From Pseudoalteromonas sp. MM1 (GTDB lineage: Bacteria; Pseudomonadota; Gammaproteobacteria; Enterobacterales; Alteromonadaceae): a stretch of 64,000 nucleotides of DNA. This document shows positions 17,834 through 27,775 of the stretch, in pieces. The translations under genes were made by a program, and so were the position numbers. Below the pieces are notes generated by a model. It saw nothing but the letters and a program-made list of their open reading frames with translations. It was not told the origin of the DNA and made no database searches. Location of the stretch: assembly GCF_030296835.1 (NCBI RefSeq), contig NZ_AP027922.1, positions 434,001 through 498,000 of the forward strand. Direction: 5' to 3'. Within the stretch, counting starts at the first letter, position 1. Every line of letters starts with the position of its first letter.

Positions 17834-20092
17834 TTGTTAAGTTTTTTTTCAAAATCTCTTGCTGTCAAAATGTCGCTAGCAATGGTGCTTGTCTTAGTCG
17901 CTATGAGTGCGAGTTACTTGATTATGAATCAAAGGCTTAAAACGATTGAGGACTCTTTCAATAACATCGGTAAGATTAGCAACTATGCTGTGGATATTTT
18001 AAAAATTAATAAAGATATTGTTGAGATGCAAAGGGATATCTCAGTTTATGGTGCATCAGGTAGTGCACCCGTTTTTAAAAAAATCATGGTAAATTATGGC
18101 AGTATTGAAAAGCGATTAGCTGAAATTAATGTAGGTCAAAGTTCAGAAAGCATTCAAATTCATCTTGATGGTATGACGGAGCTTGTAAGTCGTTATGGCG
18201 CTAATTTAAAAGTACTGACACTTCGCTTTACACAGCAAAATGACTTAATTGAAAAAGAATTACCACAAATATATTTTAATGCAGTTTTACTTCTTGAAGA
18301 TTTAAAAGTTAAGGCTACTGATACAAATGAGAAATTGTTTGTTACAGAGTACCTTAACCTATGGCACATGCTGCATCGTGATGCTTATCAATTTTTAACA
18401 AAAAAAGATTATGCCAAAAGAGCTGCCGTTGAAAAAATACTGAACTCGCTATCTAAAAACGTTGCAGATAGATCTAAATTTGAAAATATGATCGATTTGG
18501 CTAATAGCTATCGAAATACTTTTTCAAAAAGTGTTCAGGCTAATCGAAACTATTTAAGTTTAGTAAATGTAGTAATGGCTGGAGATGCAATTGAATTTAG
18601 TACGCTTGCAAATAGTTTAAGGGAAGATTCGTTAACTCAACTAAAACAAATGAAACGGGATGCTCATAAAACGGTTTCAATGACAGAAAGCATTTTAAAT
18701 GTGCTTGCTTTGATAGTTGTTATTTACATTGTCTCTCTATCAGCATTCTTTCACTTGCAAATTACACGTGCGATTAAACGCTTAACAAATAGCTTTACAC
18801 ATTTCTTAGACGGAGATTTGGAAGCTCCGATTTTTGATTTAAGACGAAAAGACGAAATTGGTATTTTAGCCAAGGCAGCTAATAAGTTTAGAGAACTAAG
18901 TAAAGACCTATCTGAAGCGAAGCAAAGTGCTGAGCATACAACAAAAGTTAAGTCAGAGTTTTTAGCAAACATGAGCCATGAAATTAGAACACCGATGAAT
19001 GGTATTTTAGGCATGGCTCGCCAGATGGCCCGCACGACACTCACACAAGAACAAAGCAAAATGCTACACCTCATACAGTCCTCAGGTGCTAGCTTATTAG
19101 TGATTATTAACGACATTCTTGATTTAAGTAAAATTGAGGCTTCAAAAATTGAACTTGAGTCTGAACCAGTAGATTTAAGCTATCTTTTAGAGGAGTTTAA
19201 ACACTTATTTCAGGAGCAAGCAGAGAGTAAGAATATTCAGCTTTATATCTCTACAACTCCGGAAGTTGAAAAACTGGCTTTTTTGGCCGACGAAACACGC
19301 TTAAAGCAGGTATTGATAAATTTACTAGGTAACGCTGTAAAGTTCACAGAGAGAGGAAGCGTTTCGTTAACAGTAAACATACAAGAGATTGGGCTTGATG
19401 AAGTAAAGCTTACGTTTAATGTCTCAGACACAGGGATCGGGATTGCAAGTGAGCACTTGAGTACACTTTTTGAAGCATTTTCTCAGGCAGATACCTCTAT
19501 TACAAGACGTTTTGGTGGTACAGGGCTGGGCCTCACTATATCAAATAGATTATTAGATTTGATGGAAGCACCTCTACAAGTCGAAAGTGCACTAGGTGAA
19601 GGATCTCATTTTTATTTTTCTCTGTTAGCAAAGCGCACACTATCTTCAATGGACTTAGATCACAAAGATGTTTTATTAACTAAACCTAAAGAAGATATAG
19701 ATTTATCTAATATTAATGCCCTTGTTGTTGAAGATAATGACATTAATCAGATAGTAATTGAAGCGATGCTTAATGAATTTAATATCACCTCTATAAATAT
19801 GGCAAATAATGGTCAAGAAGCTGTTGAACAATGTGAGCTAGGTATATTTGATATCATCTTTATGGATATGCAAATGCCAGTATTAGATGGTCCGCAAGCC
19901 ACTTTAAAAATTAGAGAGCTTTCTGCTTTCAAACATACGCCAATTATAGCTTTAACTGCTAATGTATTAAGTGCTGACAAGCAACGCTGTTTTGATGCCG
20001 GAATGGATGATTATATCGCAAAGCCACTCGAGTATGACGTTTTAAGGTCAATTTTACTAAAGTGGTGTAGAACAAATATTGAACGGACATAG
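17834..20092 (+). CDS. Hybrid sensor histidine kinase (HAMP-HisKA-HATPase-REC)
   Basis: This 752-aa membrane kinase starts at TTG 17834, with AAGGAAG just before. The first membrane helix is at about 10-30, a roughly 250-residue mainly helical periplasmic domain follows, and a second helix lies at about 285-310 before a HAMP. The HisKA motif is NMSHEIRTPMNGILG (His near 381). HATPase N, G1 and G2 boxes follow (NLLGNAVKFTE, DTGIGI, GTGLGL). The C-terminal receiver has DMQMPVLDG. The periplasmic domain is the likely partner of the binding protein encoded directly upstream, a TorT/TorS-like arrangement. Confidence 0.92.
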   Translation: MLSFFSKSLAVKMSLAMVLVLVAMSASYLIMNQRLKTIEDSFNNIGKISNYAVDILKINKDIVEMQRDISVYGASGSAPVFKKIMVNYGSIEKRLAEINVGQSSESIQIHLDGMTELVSRYGANLKVLTLRFTQQNDLIEKELPQIYFNAVLLLEDLKVKATDTNEKLFVTEYLNLWHMLHRDAYQFLTKKDYAKRAAVEKILNSLSKNVADRSKFENMIDLANSYRNTFSKSVQANRNYLSLVNVVMAGDAIEFSTLANSLREDSLTQLKQMKRDAHKTVSMTESILNVLALIVVIYIVSLSAFFHLQITRAIKRLTNSFTHFLDGDLEAPIFDLRRKDEIGILAKAANKFRELSKDLSEAKQSAEHTTKVKSEFLANMSHEIRTPMNGILGMARQMARTTLTQEQSKMLHLIQSSGASLLVIINDILDLSKIEASKIELESEPVDLSYLLEEFKHLFQEQAESKNIQLYISTTPEVEKLAFLADETRLKQVLINLLGNAVKFTERGSVSLTVNIQEIGLDEVKLTFNVSDTGIGIASEHLSTLFEAFSQADTSITRRFGGTGLGLTISNRLLDLMEAPLQVESALGEGSHFYFSLLAKRTLSSMDLDHKDVLLTKPKEDIDLSNINALVVEDNDINQIVIEAMLNEFNITSINMANNGQEAVEQCELGIFDIIFMDMQMPVLDGPQATLKIRELSAFKHTPIIALTANVLSADKQRCFDAGMDDYIAKPLEYDVLRSILLKWCRTNIERT

Positions 20093-20093
20093 T

Positions 20094-23000
20094 ATGAATA
20101 TTCATGATAAAGGTAAGACAAGCTTTGTTGGTTCGAAGGTATTTTTAACAGTAGTTTCCTTTGTGTTTTGCATTTTTGGCTTATTCGCAGTTTATTTTTT
20201 TGAAGGGTACTTTAAAAATGATGTTTTAGGCTCAATTGAACAAGAGTTTACTGAGACTCAAGATCGCTTAAAAGAAATAGTAACTAGTTCAATTGCTGAG
20301 TCAAAATCAGATCTCCGCTTTTTATACTCGACTCCACCCATATCTGGTTTACCAAGAGCTGAATTTAATGATGGAATTGATCCATACGATGGTACTACAT
20401 ACAAACAATGGAAAGAGCGTCTAGAAACCATATTTATTGGTTTTATGGAAAATAACCTTGCAGTTGAGCAACTTCGTATTGTTGCTGTTACAGCCGAGGG
20501 TAAAGAGTTAATACGCGTGCAAAGGGTAGGTGCATCAGTAGAGGCTGTGCCTGATTACTCATTGCAGGCTAAAAGTGGTGAGCCATATTTTTTACCAAGC
20601 TCTCAACTCGAAACTAATCAAATTTACATGTCGCCACTTATTTTAAATAAAGAATTTGGTGAAATTGTTTTTCCTTACCAGCCAATGTTACGTTTTTCTA
20701 TTCCCATCTTTAGTGATAAAGGAAAGCGATATGCATTTTTAATTATGAATGTAAATGCGAATTCACTCATTAATAATCTTAAACAGACAGTTTTCGATTA
20801 CTCTGAGTTAGTCATTAGTAGTTCTGAAGGTGACTTTGCCTACCATCCTATTGAAGAATATCAATTTTCAAGAGACTTAAACCCTGACATAACGTGGGAT
20901 AAAGTTTATAGTCAGAAAGTTCAATATCAGGGGCTCTATACGGTAACTTCAAAACTTAACCCTGAACTGCAGTTTTATGTACACTCTACAAAAGTGAATA
21001 CAAGGCCTAGAAATAAGTATGGTTACATCAACTTTAATCTTTTAGTGCCTGAAAAGTACATAGAAATGTTAATTAATGAGAAGCGAGAAATTACTTATAG
21101 CTTCCTAGCAGCTATTGGTGTTTTCACTTCTATATTGCTTATAATGTTTTATAGAAATGCAACGAGAAGTCAGTTATTAGCGGAAGCTCGCAGAGAATCA
21201 TCTGCAATAGTTGATGGGTCAATCGATGCAATCGTTGGGTTAAATTTAGAGGGGGAGTTAACAAGTATAAATAATACAGCGGAGCGTTTGTTATCAATTT
21301 CTAAAGTGACAGCATTAGGGAAACCAGCAATAGACATTGAGTTTCTCTCAAAATTACCCACCCACACCTACATTAATGATATTCAAAGCTCTAAATCACA
21401 AATTAAAGATGAATTATCTGATCAATATGGCGAAACAACGCTTCATTACGCTATATCCGTTAGCCCTGTTTTTTCTGAACACAATACTTTAATTGGACTC
21501 GCCTTAATTATTAGGAATATAACAAAAGAAAAAGATGCAGAGATAAAAGTAAAACGATTAAATACAGAGCTTGAAGCGAAAGTTCGAAAGCGTACTCAAG
21601 CGCTTGCAGAGGCCAAAGATGATGCTATCAAGCATAGCGATATAAAAAGTGCTTTCATCTCGAATATTAGCCACGAGCTTCGGACTCCACTGAATGGAGT
21701 CATCGGCACTTTAAATATTTTAAAACGCGAAGAGTTGTCAGATAAATCACGAAACCTTGTAGAAATGATGGATCTAAGTGCGTCTAATTTAAACTTATTA
21801 ATAAATGACATACTTGATTTATCTAAGATTGAAGCGGGTAAGCTCGATTTAAACCTTAAAACAACTAATCTACAACTTCTAATCGAAAGACTTGTTGAAT
21901 CAAGTGCTATTCGGGCCTTTGATAAAGGGTTAAATGTATATTTAGATACCAGTAAATTAAACTGTGGAAATGTTGAAACAGACCCGCTCAGACTCACCCA
22001 AATTTTAAATAACTTAATCAGTAATGCGATAAAGTTTACTGACAAAGGCTATATAAAAGTCATTGTTAGTTCTGAGCGCATATCGGAAGGTACACATGAT
22101 TTAAAAGTGAAGGTCCAAGATACAGGAATAGGGATCGCGCCTAACACACAAGGACAATTATTTAATGCATTTCAGCAGGCAAGTACAGCAATATCAGAAA
22201 AGTTTGGGGGGACCGGGCTAGGCTTGTCTATTTGTAAACAATTATGCCAATTAATGGATGGAGACATTTTTGTCAGTTCAACTTTAAATCAGGGCAGTGT
22301 TTTTACCTTTAATATTAAAGTTCGGTGCACTGCAGAAAACATTCACGTTTCTAAAAAATGTTATGAGAATAAAATTATTTTGGTAGCGAGCAGTAATCAG
22401 AACCTCTGGAAGGTTTTGGATAAGACACTCAGCTTACAGGGCGGTATAGTCAGCACATGTTCTATGGCGGAATTGGGTGCACACAAAAGCAAAGCTTTTG
22501 ACTACGTGTTCTTAGACTATGAAGATGATAGTATTAATAACATAGGTTCAATCATTGAAGTTTTAAGCGAAAATAATCAAAGTGCTCAGTTTATAACACT
22601 TCATCAACCAGGAAACCCACTCCCTAGAAGTATTGCATCAAAAGTTTCTCAAATTACAAAGCCTGTTACCCAAACTGAGTTAGTACAAGTAGTTGGCTAC
22701 GAAGTGCCAAAAAGTGAACCATTATATCTACTTTCTGAAACCAGCGGCTTTGAATTTTCAGATGATATCACTGAGCAATTGAACGATTGTACGATATTGA
22801 TTGTCGATGATAACGAAATAAACATTGAAGTTGCTAAAGGCGCATTAGATGAGCTGCCTATAAATATTTTAACAGCAAATAATGGACAAGATGCAATTGA
22901 ACTTTTAAATCATTACAACACAAATGAGAGGCAAATAAACTGCATACTACTGGATTGCCAAATGCCAGTTTTAGATGGTTATCAAGCGTGTGAAAAAATA

Positions 23001-23567
23001 CGCGCAGGAAAAGTAGGAGAGTCGTTTATTGATGTTCCTATCATTGCAATGACCGCAAGCGCGATGGCAGGTGAAAAGGAAAAATGCTTAGCTGTGGGGA
23101 TGAGTGATTATGTGAGTAAGCCAATTGAGGCAGTTAAAGTATTAGAAAAGGTCGTTAAATGGTCTTTATCAAGCTACGAGGGGCAATCTAAAGCAATGCC
23201 TCTTGCTGTTAATGAACTCGAAGAAGAAAAGCTGTGGGATCGCGAACAAGCCCTTGCACGATTATTAAATAAAGAAGTCTTACTAAATAAAATTTGTGAA
23301 GTGTTTGTTGTTAAAGCACCTATTAAAGTGCAGGAACTAATGGAGCAACACAAACAAGGGAATAGTGAAGAGGTCCGTCAAATAGCGCATGCGTTAAAAG
23401 GGATGTGTGGTGAAATAAGCGCTAACAAACTAAGAGAAGTATTTTCTGATATTGAGGTGGTAGCTGAGAAAGGTAATTTGGAAATAGGCGCTAAACTAGT
23501 CACGATCGAACAAATGATACCTAAGTTAGTAGAGGACATTATAAAAAGTACAGTGCCTTACAAGTAA
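20094..23567 (+). CDS. Hybrid sensor histidine kinase with PAS, REC and Hpt domains
   Basis: This 1157-aa membrane kinase starts at ATG 20094, two bases after the previous stop. A periplasmic sensor of about 300 residues lies between two membrane helices (about 14-34 and 338-358). A PAS domain, HisKA (NISHELRTPLNGVIG, His near 527) and HATPase (NNLISNAIKFTD, DTGIGI, GTGLGL) follow. A degenerate receiver-like stretch comes next, then a full receiver (ILLDCQMPVLDG) and a C-terminal Hpt (IAHALKGMCGEI). It could run a four-step phosphorelay and pass phosphate to the receivers of the two c-di-GMP enzymes upstream. Confidence 0.92.
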   Translation: MNIHDKGKTSFVGSKVFLTVVSFVFCIFGLFAVYFFEGYFKNDVLGSIEQEFTETQDRLKEIVTSSIAESKSDLRFLYSTPPISGLPRAEFNDGIDPYDGTTYKQWKERLETIFIGFMENNLAVEQLRIVAVTAEGKELIRVQRVGASVEAVPDYSLQAKSGEPYFLPSSQLETNQIYMSPLILNKEFGEIVFPYQPMLRFSIPIFSDKGKRYAFLIMNVNANSLINNLKQTVFDYSELVISSSEGDFAYHPIEEYQFSRDLNPDITWDKVYSQKVQYQGLYTVTSKLNPELQFYVHSTKVNTRPRNKYGYINFNLLVPEKYIEMLINEKREITYSFLAAIGVFTSILLIMFYRNATRSQLLAEARRESSAIVDGSIDAIVGLNLEGELTSINNTAERLLSISKVTALGKPAIDIEFLSKLPTHTYINDIQSSKSQIKDELSDQYGETTLHYAISVSPVFSEHNTLIGLALIIRNITKEKDAEIKVKRLNTELEAKVRKRTQALAEAKDDAIKHSDIKSAFISNISHELRTPLNGVIGTLNILKREELSDKSRNLVEMMDLSASNLNLLINDILDLSKIEAGKLDLNLKTTNLQLLIERLVESSAIRAFDKGLNVYLDTSKLNCGNVETDPLRLTQILNNLISNAIKFTDKGYIKVIVSSERISEGTHDLKVKVQDTGIGIAPNTQGQLFNAFQQASTAISEKFGGTGLGLSICKQLCQLMDGDIFVSSTLNQGSVFTFNIKVRCTAENIHVSKKCYENKIILVASSNQNLWKVLDKTLSLQGGIVSTCSMAELGAHKSKAFDYVFLDYEDDSINNIGSIIEVLSENNQSAQFITLHQPGNPLPRSIASKVSQITKPVTQTELVQVVGYEVPKSEPLYLLSETSGFEFSDDITEQLNDCTILIVDDNEINIEVAKGALDELPINILTANNGQDAIELLNHYNTNERQINCILLDCQMPVLDGYQACEKIRAGKVGESFIDVPIIAMTASAMAGEKEKCLAVGMSDYVSKPIEAVKVLEKVVKWSLSSYEGQSKAMPLAVNELEEEKLWDREQALARLLNKEVLLNKICEVFVVKAPIKVQELMEQHKQGNSEEVRQIAHALKGMCGEISANKLREVFSDIEVVAEKGNLEIGAKLVTIEQMIPKLVEDIIKSTVPYK

Positions 23568-23766
23568 GCTCTGCTTAAGTCTTAGAGAGGCGGTGCTAAT
23601 TAGGGGGTCACTTTATATAAATTGCATAGAGCAATCCGCCGACACTAACTCTTTTTTGTCCAAACACGAGTTTACCCGACCGTCAGCCTCTCGCTCATAG
23701 GGGGCTGCCAGATGAAACCTAAGCTTAATAATTAAAACTCTCTGAACTGATGTGAATCACTCCAAA

Positions 23767-25155
23767 TTACCCTACTAAAAATGTCTCTATTACCCGCTCT
23801 CTAAACCCACCAAAGGCTTGTAAAAAACTTGCTTCTTGAGGTTCAGTTTTCAGCTGATTTGATTCACTTAAGCCCCATGAAAATAATAAATCATCAATTT
23901 CAACAAACGGTTTACTATCGAGCTGAGTAGAGCCTGCTTTTTTATGAGTCTCGGTTCCAAAATACTCATTCGCTATAGCGTTATTTTTTATTAGCACGTA
24001 AGTGTCAGGTAGCTCTTGGTCAATTCTATTTGCAAAAGTGCTTAGTGTTTCTTCGGCTAGGGTGAATAGCCAAGCTTCTTGGTTGGGGGAATTGTTTACT
24101 CTTAATATACGGCCAAGCACCTGCCTAAAATAAAGCTCAGTTTTAACTCTGCTTAAATGACAACATACTTGTAGTCTTGGTATATCAGTACCTTCCGACA
24201 CCATTCCAACGCTTACAATCCATTGTGTGTTGCTTAAGCGAAAATGGCTGATTCTATCGCCAGCATCACTTTCTTTGTAAGTAACTATGGTTGCTGATTG
24301 ATGGAAAAGATCGGTGAGTACAGTCACTATTTGCTCTGCATGTTCAACAGAAGAGGCAACAATTAACCCTGCGGCATTGCTATTCTGCTGCCTAATAGTG
24401 GCAAGTTTACTTACTCCTTGAGCAACAATGTAATTAATGACAGCTTCGTGCTTAATTAGATCTTGGTAGGAAATCGATGGATCTTTTAGCAAAGACTTTA
24501 ATGAGTTATAGGTTTTAGTTTCCTGTTTTGCTGTTGTTACCGAAATTTCTTCATTATCAATTAAAACAATTTTAGGGTTACGGCAAACGCCATCATTTAC
24601 CGCCTGTTGCAGCGAGTAAGTGTAATTGCATTGAATTTTATCATCAGGGTCGCTATAAGTTGCCAGCGCGATAGGAAGAAGGTCAGAGCGCCAAGGTGTG
24701 CCTGTTAAAGCTAACGTAAAAGCAGCGTGCTGTTGAATGTTTTTAACAATATCTTGTCCCCATACATTGGCATCCTCAATGCTTGAACCAGCACAGTGGT
24801 GTATTTCATCAAACACCACTAACACGCGGTTGTTCCTTAATAGTTTCCAGTAGTCGTCATTAAAAAAGCGCATGTTTTGATAAGTATACGAGCAACCAAC
24901 TGAGCCAATAACACCGTCAAAATTACAATTTAACCGCTTAGCAAACGTCATTCTAATACCATTGGCCACCTCACTAGAGGGTGAAAAGCAAATCACAAAT
25001 TCTATTTGTTTAGTTTCAAATAAATACGCTGCAACTTCTGCCGCCAATACAGTTTTACCGGCCCCAGGTGTAGCTAAACAAAAAAAGTGCTTATTGCTTT
25101 GGGAATAATGCTTTTTAACTGCCGATAAGCAGGCTGTTTGCCAACCCCTTAGCAT
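23767..25155 (-). CDS. SF2 DEAD/DEAH-type helicase, possible defence gene
   Basis: This 462-aa protein has the superfamily 2 helicase core. Motif I is LATPGAGKTVLAAE (about 27-40), motif II is VVFDEIHHCAG (about 114-124), motif III is ALTGTPWRSD, and the second RecA domain ends in FRQVLGRILRVNN (motif VI). No nuclease domain is fused. Its start overlaps the end of the upstream winged-helix/coiled-coil gene by 7 bp, so the two are an operon. Small helicases of this kind occur in phage-defence loci, and the neighbours (Xre regulator, type I RM) fit that, but function is inferred. Confidence 0.83.
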   Translation of the reverse strand: MLRGWQTACLSAVKKHYSQSNKHFFCLATPGAGKTVLAAEVAAYLFETKQIEFVICFSPSSEVANGIRMTFAKRLNCNFDGVIGSVGCSYTYQNMRFFNDDYWKLLRNNRVLVVFDEIHHCAGSSIEDANVWGQDIVKNIQQHAAFTLALTGTPWRSDLLPIALATYSDPDDKIQCNYTYSLQQAVNDGVCRNPKIVLIDNEEISVTTAKQETKTYNSLKSLLKDPSISYQDLIKHEAVINYIVAQGVSKLATIRQQNSNAAGLIVASSVEHAEQIVTVLTDLFHQSATIVTYKESDAGDRISHFRLSNTQWIVSVGMVSEGTDIPRLQVCCHLSRVKTELYFRQVLGRILRVNNSPNQEAWLFTLAEETLSTFANRIDQELPDTYVLIKNNAIANEYFGTETHKKAGSTQLDSKPFVEIDDLLFSWGLSESNQLKTEPQEASFLQAFGGFRERVIETFLVG

Positions 25156-25733
25156 GGTTTTTTTTCTTTTATTTTATTACCCAATAAAGTCTGCAAAGCG
25201 TTTATTTTGCCAAGTAATTTAATCGACTTTTCTTTAGCTTGAGTGTGATGCAGTTGCAACTGTTCTTGCAGCTTAGGGTAGCGTGCAGAAAGGCGCTGAT
25301 ACTCTTTAGCTTCTTCAAGTACAGTATTTAAATCAATCTCGTATGTTAATAAATCTTTTTTAAGTTCTTCTTGGTACTCAATAACTTTAACAGTTTCGGT
25401 CGAAATATCAGGAACGCTAATATTTGCAGTATCTATTTGTTTTACTTTGCCTCGCCTAGAAGTAGGAACGATTTCTAAACTTGAAAAAAGCTCTGTTGTT
25501 GAATATATAACCTCCTTAGCTCCCTTATTTAATTTATCGGTTCGTTTTAAGAGTCCATTTGCAACATTACGAGTTAATTGGCGATATACAAACTTTCGGG
25601 TTTCTACTGAATCAGTAAACTCAGATTGTTCACGCAATAAAGCATCTTTAGCTTGTGTCACAGTGAAATTATTCATCTGTTTGATTACCAAAAGAAAATG
25701 TAAAAATACATTCATATTCGCTTGCTTACTCAT
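25149..25733 (-). CDS. Winged-helix and coiled-coil protein, helicase partner
   Basis: A 194-aa protein of unknown function. Residues 20-75 look like a winged helix (FTVTQAKDALLREQ..., then YRQLTRNVANGLLKRTD). Residues 115-190 are strongly coiled-coil (long Glu/Leu/Lys heptads, for example YQEELKKDLLTYEIDLNTVLEEA). It ends KIKEKKPC. It is the first gene of the helicase operon and may supply DNA binding or oligomerisation. A start at the internal Met of MNNFTV is possible. It is transcribed divergently from the Xre gene across two palindromes. Confidence 0.7.
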   Translation of the reverse strand: MSKQANMNVFLHFLLVIKQMNNFTVTQAKDALLREQSEFTDSVETRKFVYRQLTRNVANGLLKRTDKLNKGAKEVIYSTTELFSSLEIVPTSRRGKVKQIDTANISVPDISTETVKVIEYQEELKKDLLTYEIDLNTVLEEAKEYQRLSARYPKLQEQLQLHHTQAKEKSIKLLGKINALQTLLGNKIKEKKPC

Positions 25734-25759
25734 TGCTAAACCTTACTACTCACCATAAA

Positions 25760-25790
25760 CTTAGGATTCCTAAGTATACATGCTCATGTA
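25760..25790. promoter_or_regulatory. Two adjacent palindromes, candidate Xre operators
   Basis: CTTAGGA-T-TCCTAAG (25760-25774, perfect 7-bp arms) and TACATG-CT-CATGTA (25777-25790, perfect 6-bp arms) sit between the divergent helicase operon and Xre gene. The position suggests autoregulation and control of the helicase operon by the Xre protein. Which palindrome is bound is not visible from sequence. Confidence 0.6.
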
Positions 25791-25838
25791 AAAACTAGAC
25801 AATCATTTAAATGTGAGAGTTACCAAGATGAAGCAACG

Positions 25839-26144
25839 GTGCAGGTTAAATCCTTTTTTACAGAGCGTCTTAAAGAGGCTCGAAAGCGAATGAAAATAAG
25901 CCAAAAAGAGTTAGGTATTAAAATAGGGATGGATCCAAGTTCAGCCAGTGGCAGAATGAACCATTACGAAACGGGTCGCCATATGCCCGACTTAGCTACT
26001 TTAAAAAAGCTAGCGACCGAGTTAAATGTTCCTGTAAATTACTTTTTTTGTGAGTCAGAAGAAAGCGCAACCCTCGCGTGTTTAATCGAAAAGCTAGATG
26101 ACGAAGGTAAACGTAAGCTCATTCAATTATTAGAAACAGAATAG
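25839..26144 (+). CDS. Xre-family transcriptional regulator
   Basis: A 101-aa protein with a Cro/CI helix-turn-helix at about 8-68: RLKEARKRMKISQKELGIKI, then NHYETGRHMPDLATLKKLATEL. A short acidic C-terminal helix (LIEKLDDEGKRKLIQLLETE) probably dimerises. The start is GTG at 25839; the ribosome-binding site is weak. It is divergent from the helicase operon, with two palindromes between. It should not be confused with the Xre that controls some CAST arrays: it lies 17 kb from the cas genes and next to its own apparent target operon. Confidence 0.85.
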   Translation: MQVKSFFTERLKEARKRMKISQKELGIKIGMDPSSASGRMNHYETGRHMPDLATLKKLATELNVPVNYFFCESEESATLACLIEKLDDEGKRKLIQLLETE

Positions 26145-26226
26145 CAGCTTCTAATTTAAGCTGATCTAATCAAAGCCATAAAACTTAAAAGTAGCCGTAT
26201 AGGGTGCTTCATACCTATAAGACTTT

Positions 26227-27525
26227 TTAAATTCTAAAGCGGTTACGCAGACCAAGCCCAACTAAGAATAGAAATACAAATGATGAGCTGGCGTAAGCAT
26301 AGCTAAAAAGATAAAAGTTTTCAGGTAATTGCTTTTCAAATAGCACTTGCGCACCATACTCTCTAGCTTCCTTTGATATTGATAAAAAAGGAGTTATTGT
26401 GGCTATAGATAAAGTTACAGCTGGCTTGTAAGTATTTTTTATCTCAATATCTGACTTTGAAATTATATACGAATTAAAAAGAAGAAAAGATATAGCTAGC
26501 AGAAGCAGGGGGCGCATTATACTTTGCCCATAGTTACTGGTAACAGAATAAATTATATCCATAACTGACTGCACAATATTGAGCCTACCCCATCTTTTAG
26601 CTCTAAGTTCATCCGCATGAAAAGCCAGAGCCATATCATGGCTCTTATTTTGTTCTGCAAGCTCTTTAAGTCTACATAGGCGCCCAATATCGAGTGTGTC
26701 AGTTGCTTTTTTTATTGGAGTAAAAAATATATTTTTGCGATTTAGTGTATATACCATAGAGGTTAAGTCAGTATGGTGGTTTAGCTTCGTACTTCTCAAA
26801 TCTGGAACACAGTTAAAGTATCCACTAATATTAAAATCTTTTTCAAATACACTTCCTTTGAAAGACAGAGTTATTACTTTCTTTGCTTCAAGCTCATCGA
26901 AGTCGAAGGTGTCTGTACAGTGTATATACTCAAAAAAAACCTCTTCGTATGAGAATTTAGTATTCTTAAAGTGCGTACCGCCAGCAAAAGTTGAATGAGT
27001 AAAATCTACTACTTCGTGGAATGTATTACTTGGGAAGTAAGCTAACATTTCAAAATGAGAACAAGTGAATAGTGTGTTTCCTTTGAAATTACAATCACCA
27101 AAAACTACTGAGTTCTGAAAGTCAGCGCTGTGAAAAGACGCAATACCATTGAACGCAACATTATTGAATGAGGCATCTTGGGAAAATATAGCTCTTGAAA
27201 AGTCTACGGTTTCTTTAAAAGTGGCATTGTCGAATATTGCAGGAATATTAAATTCAGTATTTGAAAAATCAGCTAAATGATGGAAAGTGTAGTTAACGAA
27301 TGTTAGAGCTGAAAAGTCACCTTCTGCATTTGCTTTTAATAAAACTTGATTACTGGGAGAAATTTTTAGTAATTCAGATATTGAGAATTTCACGCCGCTA
27401 AAATCAACACCCATATCCGGGTTGTTCTTTGCCCACTCATTCCAAGCATCTTTCCCCTGAAGCCATAGAGCTACACTAGCTTCCTTATTTAATAAGTTTG
27501 GTTTTTTAAATTCCATTTTTGACAA
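26227..27525 (-). CDS. Membrane-anchored pentapeptide-repeat protein
   Basis: This 432-aa protein has about 160 residues (85-245) of degenerate pentapeptide repeats with a central Phe every five residues (ADFSNTEFNIPAIFDNATF, then VDFSRAIFSQDASF), forming a right-handed quadrilateral beta-helix. The C-terminal part has two membrane helices (LLLLAISFLLFNSYIIS and YASSSFVFLFLVGLGLR). Such proteins occur near defence and toxin loci, but no enzymatic motif is seen. The start may be the second Met (MEFKKP). It lies between the Xre/helicase module and hsdM and is convergent with Xre. Confidence 0.8.
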   Translation of the reverse strand: MSKMEFKKPNLLNKEASVALWLQGKDAWNEWAKNNPDMGVDFSGVKFSISELLKISPSNQVLLKANAEGDFSALTFVNYTFHHLADFSNTEFNIPAIFDNATFKETVDFSRAIFSQDASFNNVAFNGIASFHSADFQNSVVFGDCNFKGNTLFTCSHFEMLAYFPSNTFHEVVDFTHSTFAGGTHFKNTKFSYEEVFFEYIHCTDTFDFDELEAKKVITLSFKGSVFEKDFNISGYFNCVPDLRSTKLNHHTDLTSMVYTLNRKNIFFTPIKKATDTLDIGRLCRLKELAEQNKSHDMALAFHADELRAKRWGRLNIVQSVMDIIYSVTSNYGQSIMRPLLLLAISFLLFNSYIISKSDIEIKNTYKPAVTLSIATITPFLSISKEAREYGAQVLFEKQLPENFYLFSYAYASSSFVFLFLVGLGLRNRFRI

Positions 27526-27775
27526 TATCCCTTAAAGTAAACACAGCCCTATGTTTTATCATAAGTAAAAAGCTATTTCACTTTTGATCTTTAGTAGATG
27601 CAGAATTAATCCAATAAAAACCTAGATAGTCTTCTTTATAATTACCATTATTTAGTTAGTGCTTTAATCCTCTACTTTAATACCAATTTATTACTAATTA
27701 ACACTCAAAAAAACACGACCTTTACGGTATGATAAGCCAATAATTTATATTGATATTCTTGCAAAGAGAGACCAC

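Noticed and set aside
25839-26144. Xre protein as the regulator of the CAST array
   Set aside because: It is 17 kb from the cas genes and is divergent from its own neighbouring operon with palindromes between, so local control is more likely.
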